Shown in pieces: positions 1-5,483 of a stretch of DNA of 11,847 bases; position 1 is the first letter of the stretch; each line of letters starts with the position of its first letter. Origin of the DNA: Roseburia sp. CAG:309 (GTDB lineage Bacteria; Bacillota; Clostridia; Lachnospirales; Lachnospiraceae); NCBI GenBank assembly GCA_000434115.1, contig FR894014.1, positions 31,262-43,108 on the forward strand. Direction: 5' to 3'. The position numbers were made by a program, and so were the translations under genes. The notes below the pieces were generated by a model. It saw only the letters and a program-made list of their open reading frames with translations. It ran no database searches and was not told the origin of the DNA.

Positions 1-281
1 AAAGGGTTTTTATGATTTAATTCAATAAATGTTAAAGCATCTTCCAAGTTTTTGGCATGCACGGGATTTTTCAGTGTGCCATAAAGGTGGAAGTTTTTTT
101 GTATACGCGCGAGCTGATGTCCGACCATAGGACCAAGGGAATCGCCGGTGGCGCGGTCAGATCCGATGCAAAGGATCACAATATCGCGGCCGGTCAGATC
201 CTCTTTTTCCAAAAGAGAGGACAGGGTTTTTGTAAAATGACGAAGGGCGAGCGGATCGCCAGGATTAAAATAATGAGTCAA
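1..281 (-). CDS. yyaC: YyaC-family sporulation protein (GPR-like fold), 3' end outside window
   Basis: Reading the minus strand from a TTG at 281-279 gives about 93 residues that run off the window edge. The segment ILCIGSDRATGDSLGPMVG, followed by a LYGTLKNPVHAKNLEDAL stretch, is characteristic of the YyaC sporulation family, whose fold is related to the germination protease GPR. YyaC is usually about 200 residues, so roughly half is missing. The TTG start is chosen because AGGAG lies at 294-290, 8 nt upstream. The only nearby ATG (300-298) is in another frame and soon meets a stop. In Bacillus the gene is expressed in the forespore, and a matching promoter-like motif lies upstream here. The exact biochemical role of YyaC is unclear; proteolysis of spore proteins is only suggested by the fold. 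It is divergent from the envelope genes, so a functional link to them is not implied. Confidence 0.85.
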   Translation of the reverse strand, partial: MTHYFNPGDPLALRHFTKTLSSLLEKEDLTGRDIVILCIGSDRATGDSLGPMVGHQLARIQKNFHLYGTLKNPVHAKNLEDALTFIELNHKNP

Positions 282-336
282 TCCAATTTCTCCTTTCCAT
301 ACAGCAGAATGATCTGTCGATTCTGCCAGTACTAAA

Positions 337-366
337 AAGTATGAACCAAGCGCACCGAAACTATGC
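337..366 (-). promoter_or_regulatory. Putative forespore (sigma-G/sigma-F type) promoter of yyaC
   Basis: On the minus strand GCATA (366-362) is followed by 18 nt and CATACTT (343-337). The sigma-G pattern is GHATR, 18 nt, CATNMTA, so only the last base deviates. The predicted transcript start would lie about 50 nt before the TTG start of yyaC. The function of the gene fits forespore control. Short motifs like this occur by chance, so confidence is moderate. Confidence 0.5.
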
Positions 367-456
367 GGCACAATGTGCAGGATAAAAAAGGAAATATGAA
401 AAAAAGAAAACAATGTGTCGAAGAAGAACGAAAGGTTTTTGAACAAATGACAATAT

Positions 457-489
457 TTGACACAAAAGAAGCCGCATATTTCTTATAAT
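457..489 (+). promoter_or_regulatory. Possible sigma-A promoter elements with unusually long spacing
   Basis: A consensus TTGACA (457-462) and a consensus TATAAT (484-489) precede the MPN-domain gene, but the spacer is 21 nt where 16-18 is normal. Either the -10 works with a poor -35, or the two hexamers are not used together. The rest of the 240-nt divergent gap (282-522) shows only AT-rich DNA and the yyaC promoter candidate. Confidence 0.35.
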
Positions 490-522
490 GAAATTAACAT
501 GTAAGGAAAGTGAGGTTTTATC

Positions 523-1440
523 ATGGATTGGAAAACACCAAAAAGTGTGAGGCAGATAGGGGATGTAAAGGGAAAATGTAAAATTTATATGGAAGATTAT
601 GTGATTACATTTGCAAAAAGAATTGTCAAAGAAGCAGAGGGAGGCGAGGCGGCAGGCGTGCTTTTAGGACACCGGCTGTTCCGGTCGCACGAAAAATTGT
701 TCCAGATATCCGGCATGGTTGTGATTCATGACTTTGCCGATCGCAAAGGTGACAGTTTTTCCTCGGAAATGTGGACAGACATTTATACCGATATGAAAGA
801 GAATTTTTCGGGCGTGGATGTCGTCGGCTGGTTTTATACCGGGGCAAAAGCGGAAAAAGGAAAGGCGCAGGAAGAGCTGCTGGAACTGCACCGGAGAAAT
901 TTTTCCGATGGGGACAAGTTGTTACTCTGTTGTCCGCCCAAAGAGTGGCAGGAGACGTGTTATCAATATGAAAACAGTATGTTGATCCCACAGACCGGCT
1001 ACTATGTATATTATGAAAAAAATCCGGAAATGCGCCGCTATATGATGGAAGAGGCAAACCGTTTTGTACATATAGTTGAGCAGGAGGACGACCGTGTCCT
1101 GCGCAACATCCGGGGTGTGATTCAGGAAAAGGAAGAAAAGAAAAAGGGACGTGAAGTGGGAGAACGCCGCGGATTTGGATTTGCCGGACTGGTACTTATT
1201 CTGGGAATTTTGTTTGCCGCTGCGGCATGGAACAATAAAACGACGCTTTCTCATCTGAATGAACAGCTGACAGGAATTAAAAATCAGATACAAAAGGAAT
1301 TAAATACGGATACAACAATGGAAACAATTGGAAATGGAGTGGTAACCCCGCCGGCAGTCACCTCAGAAGAACCGGCTTCAACAGAGGTTCCGGCAGAGCA
1401 GGTCCCGGCAGTAAATGTCTCTCCAGCAGGGGTACAGTAG
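523..1440 (+). CDS. Membrane-anchored degenerate MPN/JAB-fold protein, function unknown
   Basis: 305 residues from ATG 523, with GTGAGG at 510-515 as ribosome binding site (7 nt spacing). Residues about 20-165 have the layout of an MPN (JAB1/Mov34) domain: a leading helix (YMEDYVITFAKRI), a strand with EAAGVLLGH (42-50), the strand QISGMVVIHD, a helix with WTDIYTDMKENF, then DVVGWFYTGAKAEKG (99-113). Active JAMM enzymes carry HxH followed by a distal Ser and Asp at this last position. Here it reads YTG and no such ligands follow, so zinc-dependent isopeptidase activity is unlikely. A lysine- and arginine-rich stretch (201-216) precedes one membrane helix (about 218-236), implying a cytoplasmic MPN domain and an outside tail rich in Pro, Glu and Thr (about 262-305). 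It heads a group with a propeller-like protein and CvpA. A binding or scaffold role is inference; the domain call is from pattern, not a search. Confidence 0.75.
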   Translation: MDWKTPKSVRQIGDVKGKCKIYMEDYVITFAKRIVKEAEGGEAAGVLLGHRLFRSHEKLFQISGMVVIHDFADRKGDSFSSEMWTDIYTDMKENFSGVDVVGWFYTGAKAEKGKAQEELLELHRRNFSDGDKLLLCCPPKEWQETCYQYENSMLIPQTGYYVYYEKNPEMRRYMMEEANRFVHIVEQEDDRVLRNIRGVIQEKEEKKKGREVGERRGFGFAGLVLILGILFAAAAWNNKTTLSHLNEQLTGIKNQIQKELNTDTTMETIGNGVVTPPAVTSEEPASTEVPAEQVPAVNVSPAGVQ

Positions 1441-1465
1441 GGCTGCCATAATTGTGGAAAACATA

Positions 1466-1494
1466 TTGAAATCTGTAAATTCTTATGATATACT
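1466..1494 (+). promoter_or_regulatory. Strong extended -10 sigma-A promoter
   Basis: TTGAAA (1466-1471), 17-nt spacer, TATACT (1489-1494), with a TG one base before the -10 (1486-1487). Predicted transcription start is near 1501, leaving a leader of about 25-35 nt. It allows the propeller-like gene and cvpA to be expressed independently of the MPN gene. Confidence 0.75.
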
Positions 1495-1524
1495 TTTTTT
1501 ATCAGAAAGTGTTTTAACACAGAA

Positions 1525-2682
1525 ATGAGGCACAGTGTGGAAAAGGAAAAAAAGCGCAGAAAACTTCTGCTGTTTGGGTCCATTGCAGCTGCTGTGGTCG
1601 TAGCATTGACAGCGATTGTTATCATTTCTTATTATTATATGAACCGTTCTTTTTCGGGATACGATGTAGAACGCGAGATCACGCGGGAGGACAGTAATAA
1701 TGTAGAATATCTTTCGTATCATGGAAAGTTATTGAAATATAGCAGAGATGGAATCTCAGCACTGGATAAAACCGGAAATGTTCTTTGGAATGGCGGGTAT
1801 GAGATGCAGCAGCCGCAGGTGGATATTTGCGAAAATTATGTTACGGTTGCTGACATTGGGAGCAAAACCTGCATCGTATACGATGGGACAAATCCCGGGA
1901 AAGAGATTGAAACGACGCTGCCAATTGGCCGGACAAAAGTGTCTGCCGATGGGAAAGTAGCAGTTTTACTCCATGATGACGATTCGGATGTGATCAACAT
2001 ATACGATCCGTTCAGTGCGGGAGAGCAGCTTTTAGTCGAGATCCCAAGCAATGTACTTGACGATGGCTATGCAATGGATTTTGATCTGGCACCCGATGGC
2101 GAGAGTATTGTGATTTCTTATCTGGTTGCCGCCAATGGAACGATGGAAAATAAGGTCTGTTTCTACAATTTTACGGAAGTGGGACAGGATCAGAATACAC
2201 TGGTTGGCGGGAAGTCTTTTGAACAGAAGATGATCTCCCAGATCAAATATTTAGACAGTGACCGCGTCGTCATATTTACGGAAGATGGTTTTACCATTTT
2301 TAAAGATATGAAAAAACCGGAGATTCAGGCGGAAGTTACATTAAAAGAAGAAATGAAAAGTATCGCCGTGGATGACGAAAATATTTTGGTTGTTACCGGA
2401 GTGGCAGGCAATATAGACGATCAGGTCGTTCATCTGTACACGCTGCAAGGCAAAGAAAAGATGACAAAACAGGTAACGATACAATATTCTCAGGTGGAAA
2501 TGACGAGAAATGAAATATTGTTTACGGGAAATCAAAACTGTTTTATCTTAAGAAAGAATGGAACAGAAAAATTTTCCTTTGACTTTGGAAAGAATTATGA
2601 TTGCTTTTTCCCGACAACAAGGGAAAATCAATACTTTTTCCTGGATGAAACAACGATACGGATAGTTAAACTGTCCGGCTGA
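1525..2682 (+). CDS. Single-pass membrane protein with extracytoplasmic WD40/PQQ-like repeat region (DUF5711-like)
   Basis: Up to 385 residues. A short basic tail (KEKKRRK) and one membrane helix (about residues 14-38) precede about 345 extracytoplasmic residues. That part repeats a four-strand pattern typical of beta-propellers: GKLLKYSRDGISALDKTGNV, YVTVADIGSKTCIVYDG, KVSADGKVAVLLHDDDSD, DLAPDGESIVISYLV and others. The overall architecture resembles the DUF5711 family of Clostridia; no catalytic motif is seen. The start is ambiguous. ATG 1525 has only a distant purine run (1504-1511), whereas GTG 1537 has TGAGG (1526-1530) 6 nt upstream and would give 381 residues beginning MEKEKKRRK. Both keep the membrane helix. 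Its own promoter lies just upstream, and cvpA follows after 83 nt. An envelope sensing or scaffold role is inference. Confidence 0.8.
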   Translation: MRHSVEKEKKRRKLLLFGSIAAAVVVALTAIVIISYYYMNRSFSGYDVEREITREDSNNVEYLSYHGKLLKYSRDGISALDKTGNVLWNGGYEMQQPQVDICENYVTVADIGSKTCIVYDGTNPGKEIETTLPIGRTKVSADGKVAVLLHDDDSDVINIYDPFSAGEQLLVEIPSNVLDDGYAMDFDLAPDGESIVISYLVAANGTMENKVCFYNFTEVGQDQNTLVGGKSFEQKMISQIKYLDSDRVVIFTEDGFTIFKDMKKPEIQAEVTLKEEMKSIAVDDENILVVTGVAGNIDDQVVHLYTLQGKEKMTKQVTIQYSQVEMTRNEILFTGNQNCFILRKNGTEKFSFDFGKNYDCFFPTTRENQYFFLDETTIRIVKLSG

Positions 2683-2735
2683 TAAAAGACATAACCTGAT
2701 GTTTTCTTATGCCGGAAGTTTCTATAAAAACAACT

Positions 2736-2750
2736 GGTATGAGAGATACC
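2736..2750 (+). other. Small hairpin in the leader of cvpA
   Basis: GGTAT (2736-2740), loop GAGAG, ATACC (2746-2750): a perfect 5-bp stem ending 4 nt before the ribosome binding site of cvpA. Possibly an mRNA processing or translation-tuning feature, but short enough to be chance. Confidence 0.3.
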
Positions 2751-2765
2751 AAGAAGGGGGATAAA

Positions 2766-3269
2766 ATGTCAGTAGGAATGATAGGACAAATTTTAGAATG
2801 GGGTTTGCTGGCGATCATTTTGATCAGCGCACTGATTGGATCCAACCGAGGTTTCCTGCTCAGCGTATTTGCCATGGTCAAAAATCTGCTTACCATCATT
2901 GCGGCAGCAGCAAGCGCACCAACCGTCGTGTCGCGGCTGTCAAAATCGTGGCCGGTCAGAGAAGCGATTGGTTATGGGATTGCTTTGGTCATATGGATGC
3001 TTGTGTTTGGAATCATTGCCCGCCTGATCCGCATCGCGGATGATCTGCCGATCGTAAGCACAGTAAATCGTCTGCTTGGTTTTGTGTTTGGAGTAGTGTC
3101 CGGACTCTTGGTCGTGTGGACAATTCTTGCTATTCTCGGTGGCGTGCAGGAATACTCCTGGGCAGTTCAGATCGTAAAAGCCGCAAGAGCCAATTCCGTC
3201 GTCATGTGGCTGCAAAGTTACAGCCCGATCATGATCATATTGAAGATGATGGATTTTCCGGTGATATAA
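2766..3269 (+). CDS. cvpA: CvpA-family integral membrane protein
   Basis: 167 residues from ATG 2766, chosen because AGGGGG (2755-2760) sits 5 nt upstream. An in-frame ATG at 2709 has no ribosome binding site and would add 19 polar residues. Four hydrophobic helices are visible, about residues 8-24, 30-50, 68-90 and 103-126. The SALIGSNRGFLLSVFAM and NRLLGFVFGVVSGLLVVW segments match the CvpA (colicin V production) family, membrane proteins linked in other bacteria to envelope function and colicin V export. Its exact activity is not settled. It follows the propeller-like gene after 83 nt with no terminator between, so they probably share the 1466-1494 promoter. Only 3 nt separate its stop codon from the structured repeat element at 3273. 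Confidence 0.8.
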   Translation: MSVGMIGQILEWGLLAIILISALIGSNRGFLLSVFAMVKNLLTIIAAAASAPTVVSRLSKSWPVREAIGYGIALVIWMLVFGIIARLIRIADDLPIVSTVNRLLGFVFGVVSGLLVVWTILAILGGVQEYSWAVQIVKAARANSVVMWLQSYSPIMIILKMMDFPVI

Positions 3270-3272
3270 TGC

Positions 3273-3400
3273 GAGACTATACTTTCTCTCTTCGGCGCCG
3301 CTTGCGCTTAGGAGAACACACGTAGCAGTGCGTGAGGGCTGTGATACGCCCTCTACGCGCTGACGGTGTTCTAAACGCCTGTGAGAGAAAGTATAGTCTC
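3273..3400 (+). repeat. Palindromic structured element, copy 1 (inverted relative to copy 2)
   Basis: A 128-nt unit bounded by a perfect 18-bp inverted repeat, GAGACTATACTTTCTCTC at 3273-3290 against 3383-3400. Inside are GGCG/CGCC (3294-3297 with 3376-3379), AGAACAC/GTGTTCT (3313-3319 with 3366-3372) extended by CGT/ACG, and an apical hairpin (3326-3362). That hairpin pairs 14 bp with one bulged T and an 8-nt loop (3340-3347). The left side between the second and third helices is a 15-nt unpaired segment. There is no U-tract after the outer stem, so it is not a standard terminator, although it may shape the 3' end of the cvpA message. No ORF. I do not recognise the family. Confidence 0.85.
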
Positions 3401-3489
3401 ATTTAAAATCCCACAATAATACTACTATAATAAAAAAGAGAGAACGGTTTCCACAAAATAACTCTTTTCATTGTAGTTTCATTTAAAAT
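3401..3489. other. AT-rich spacer between the two inverted elements, no gene
   Basis: About 89 nt, very AT-rich. It holds a weak inverted pair (AAAAGAG near 3434-3440 and a matching CTCTTTT near 3463-3469) and the string TCATTTAAAAT at both ends, next to each element. There is no ORF with a ribosome binding site. A TATAAT at 3426-3431 lacks a convincing -35. Confidence 0.5.
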
Positions 3490-3616
3490 GAGACTGTGAT
3501 TTTTATCTGAGGTGTTTAGAACACCGTCAGTATGCAGAGGGCGTGTTTCAGCCCTCGCATACTGTTACGTGTGTTCTCTAAGCATGAGCGGCACCGAAGA
3601 GAGAAATCACAGTCTT
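3490..3616 (-). repeat. Palindromic structured element, copy 2 (inverted relative to copy 1)
   Basis: Read on the minus strand, this 127-nt unit aligns along its length with copy 1. It shares a 17-nt identical block (3514-3530 minus strand with 3360-3376 plus strand) and a GAGAACACACGTA block. The outer stem is AGACTGTGATTT (3491-3502) with 3604-3615. The second helix is GGTG/CACC (3511-3514 with 3592-3595), the third AGAACAC/GTGTTCT (3518-3524 with 3571-3577) plus CGT/ACG. The apical hairpin spans 3528-3564 with loop 3543-3550. Differences from copy 1 in the outer, second and apical helices are compensated on the opposite arm. It ends 55 nt before the hrcA -35. Confidence 0.85.
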
Positions 3617-3663
3617 ATTTCAAAAAAATACTATAATGAAAAAAAATGAAAAAATTTTTAAAA

Positions 3664-3694
3664 AACACCCTTGACAAACCCTTGCAAGGGTGTT
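3664..3694. promoter_or_regulatory. Palindrome nested in the hrcA promoter, possible second operator
   Basis: ACCCTTGCAAGGGT (3678-3691) is a perfect 14-bp palindrome filling most of the spacer. A second copy of its left half (ACCCTTG, 3667-3673) overlaps the -35. Together AACACCCTTG (3664-3673) and CAAGGGTGTT (3685-3694) form a perfect 10-bp inverted repeat. The site is distinct from CIRCE and from the CtsR heptamer pattern. Confidence 0.55.
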
Positions 3695-3699
3695 ATCTT
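3671..3699 (+). promoter_or_regulatory. Sigma-A promoter of the hrcA-grpE-dnaK-dnaJ operon
   Basis: TTGACA (3671-3676), 17-nt spacer, TATCTT (3694-3699) with an upstream TG (3691-3692). The predicted start near 3706 lies just before the CIRCE operator, the usual arrangement for HrcA-controlled operons. Confidence 0.85.
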
Positions 3700-3714
3700 T
3701 ATCTTAGTCAATGA

Positions 3715-3741
3715 TTAGCACTCGTACTTGATGAGTGCTAA
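3715..3741. promoter_or_regulatory. CIRCE operator (HrcA binding site)
   Basis: TTAGCACTC (3715-3723), nine bases, GAGTGCTAA (3733-3741): an exact match to the CIRCE consensus. It lies between the predicted transcript start and the hrcA start codon, so HrcA should repress its own operon. Confidence 0.97.
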
Positions 3742-3764
3742 CAAGACAAAAAGGGAGTGATGAT

Positions 3765-4796
3765 ATGGAACTGGATGAAAGAAAACAAAAGATTTTGGAG
3801 GCCATTATTCACAACTATATGGAAAGTGGTGAACCGGTTGGCTCCCGAACCGTATCCAAGTTTACTGACTTAAATTTAAGTTCTGCGACGATCCGCAATG
3901 AGATGGCAGATCTCGAGGAGATGGGCTACATTTTACAGCCTCACACGTCAGCAGGAAGAATCCCTTCGGACAAAGCGTATCGGCTTTACGTAGATACGGT
4001 GCTTCGCAACAAAGAAAAAGAAGTGGACGATGCGAAAGGGATTTTGATCGAAAAGGCAGACAAGATCGATCTTCTTTTACAGCAGGTAGCAAAACTGCTG
4101 GCAGAAAATACCAATTACACGACGATGGTTTCCAAACCCCGTTATGAACACAAGAAGATCAAATTCATACAATTGAATCAGATATCCGATTCACAGATCC
4201 TTGTGATCGTAGTTTTGGATAACAATCATGTAAACAACAAATTTATCAATCTGGCAGCGCCGATTGAGGACAATGTTCTGGCTCAGTTGAATTTTATGAT
4301 CAATGCCGCGCTCAATGGACTGGACGTCACAGAGATCAATATGGCGATCATGCAGCAGATCAAAGAAAAAGCCGGTGAATACGGTGAACTTGCTTCGAGC
4401 ATATTAGACTGTATCGGAGAGGCGCTGAGTGACGAAGAAACGTCGGAGGTATATACTTCCGGGGCGACGAACATTTTAAAATATCCGGAACTGAGTGATA
4501 AGGAAAAGATGGTTGATCTCCTTTCCACGTTCGAAGAAAAGCAGAGACTGGAAGCCTGGGTCAATGACGAGGCGACCGATCCGGAAGAACATGGAATTCA
4601 GGTATATATCGGTGAAGAGTCACCGGTGGCATCCATGCGTGACTGTTCTGTGGTTACGGCAACATACCAGATCAAAGAAGGTGTGTATGGAAAGATAGGA
4701 ATTGTCGGACCAAAACGTATGGATTATGAAAAAGTTGTTGGCACATTGGAAAGCTGCATGCAGCAGCTGGATGATATATTTAAATCCAAGACATAG
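3765..4796 (+). CDS. hrcA: Heat-inducible transcription repressor HrcA
   Basis: 343 residues, the usual family length. The ATG at 3765 is preceded by GGGAG (3753-3757) at 7 nt. A GTG at 3735 in the same frame lies inside the CIRCE arm and is not credible as a start. Residues about 1-80 form the winged helix DNA-binding domain, with SSATIRNEMADLEEMGY (39-55) as recognition region and HTSAGRIPSDKAYRLYV (60-76), the most conserved HrcA signature. The rest is the GAF-like and dimerisation part, including KIKFIQLNQISDSQILVIVV. HrcA binds CIRCE as a dimer and loses activity on heat shock, when GroE is titrated by unfolded protein. First gene of the operon; 36 nt separate it from grpE. Confidence 0.97.
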   Translation: MELDERKQKILEAIIHNYMESGEPVGSRTVSKFTDLNLSSATIRNEMADLEEMGYILQPHTSAGRIPSDKAYRLYVDTVLRNKEKEVDDAKGILIEKADKIDLLLQQVAKLLAENTNYTTMVSKPRYEHKKIKFIQLNQISDSQILVIVVLDNNHVNNKFINLAAPIEDNVLAQLNFMINAALNGLDVTEINMAIMQQIKEKAGEYGELASSILDCIGEALSDEETSEVYTSGATNILKYPELSDKEKMVDLLSTFEEKQRLEAWVNDEATDPEEHGIQVYIGEESPVASMRDCSVVTATYQIKEGVYGKIGIVGPKRMDYEKVVGTLESCMQQLDDIFKSKT

Positions 4797-4832
4797 TGAC
4801 AAAGCAGAGTTGATGGAGAAAGGCGGTACAAA

Positions 4833-5429
4833 ATGGCAGAAGAGACTAAGAAAGCCGAGCAGGCGGAAACGCCGGAAACCGAAAAAGAAACTGTAGCCAA
4901 AGAAACACAGGCGCAGAAAGAAACCGTAGAGGAAACGCCGGCAGAGGCAAAGGCAGAAGAAAAAAAGGAAAAGAAAAAATCCAAAAAGAAAGATAAGAAG
5001 GACGAAAAGATTGAAGAGTTAAATGACAGACTTCTCCGTAATATGGCAGAGTTTGAAAACTTCAGAAATCGTTCTGAAAAAGAAAAAGCAGCAAAATTTG
5101 ACATGGGTGCCAAAAATGTTGTAGAAAAAGTTCTTCCTATCGTAGATAATTTTGAACGAGGCCTGGCAGCCGTTCCGGAAGAGGAACAGGACAATGCCTT
5201 CGTAAAAGGAATGGAAGCAGTTTACAAACAGTTTACTACGGTACTTGAAGAAATTGGAGTTACTCCGATCGAAGCCGTCGGAAAAGAATTTGATCCGAAT
5301 CTTCACAATGCCGTAATGCATGACGAAGATGAGACCAAAGAGGCAAACATCATTTCTGAAGAATTTCAGAAAGGCTATATGTATAAAGACAGCGTCGTGA
5401 GACACAGTATGGTTAAGGTAGTAAACTAA
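4833..5429 (+). CDS. grpE: Nucleotide exchange factor GrpE
   Basis: 198 residues from ATG 4833, with AAGGCGG just upstream. Residues 1-60 are an extreme Lys/Glu/Ala-rich low-complexity tail, with a lysine run at about 44-57. A coiled-coil helix with NDRLLRNMAEFENFRNR (64-80) follows, then the KNVVEKVLPIVDNFERGL helical region. The C-terminal beta domain has FDPNLHNAVMHDED (153-166) and GYMYKDSVVRHSMVKV (181-196), the GrpE signatures. GrpE is a dimer that releases ADP from DnaK and acts as a thermosensor. The charged tail varies widely within the family and is not a sign of damage. Confidence 0.97.
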   Translation: MAEETKKAEQAETPETEKETVAKETQAQKETVEETPAEAKAEEKKEKKKSKKKDKKDEKIEELNDRLLRNMAEFENFRNRSEKEKAAKFDMGAKNVVEKVLPIVDNFERGLAAVPEEEQDNAFVKGMEAVYKQFTTVLEEIGVTPIEAVGKEFDPNLHNAVMHDEDETKEANIISEEFQKGYMYKDSVVRHSMVKVVN

Positions 5430-5447
5430 TTTGGAAATATATGGAAA

Positions 5448-5460
5448 TGCGCAGAGCGCA
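5448..5460 (+). other. Short hairpin between grpE and dnaK
   Basis: TGCGC (5448-5452), loop AGA, GCGCA (5456-5460). A tight 5-bp hairpin 11 nt before the AGGAGG of dnaK. Possibly an mRNA processing or stabilising feature; not a terminator, as no T-run follows. Confidence 0.35.
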
Positions 5461-5483
5461 CAGAAAATCAGGAGGTAATTATT

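Noticed and set aside
369..417. ACAATGTG repeated at 370-377 and 410-417 in the divergent gap
   Set aside because: An 8-mer repeated once in AT-rich DNA with no matching site elsewhere in the window is not enough to call an operator.
626..1057. 143-codon minus-strand open frame inside the MPN-domain gene
   Set aside because: The overlapping plus-strand gene has domain structure, a membrane helix and a ribosome binding site; the antisense product has none.
2683..2765. Separate promoter for cvpA
   Set aside because: A TATAAA near 2723-2728 has no acceptable -35 at 16-18 nt, and there is no terminator before it.
3273..3616. CRISPR array or simple intrinsic terminator
   Set aside because: Only two units, inverted rather than direct, with an 89-nt AT-rich gap, so not CRISPR. 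No T-run follows the outer stems, and the stem architecture is too complex for a plain terminator.
3704..3711. CtsR-like half-site TTAGTCAA before CIRCE
   Set aside because: CtsR needs two tandem heptamers; only one imperfect copy is present.
3735..3764. Upstream GTG start for HrcA
   Set aside because: It would begin inside the CIRCE arm with no ribosome binding site; ATG 3765 has a good one and gives the normal HrcA length and N-terminus.
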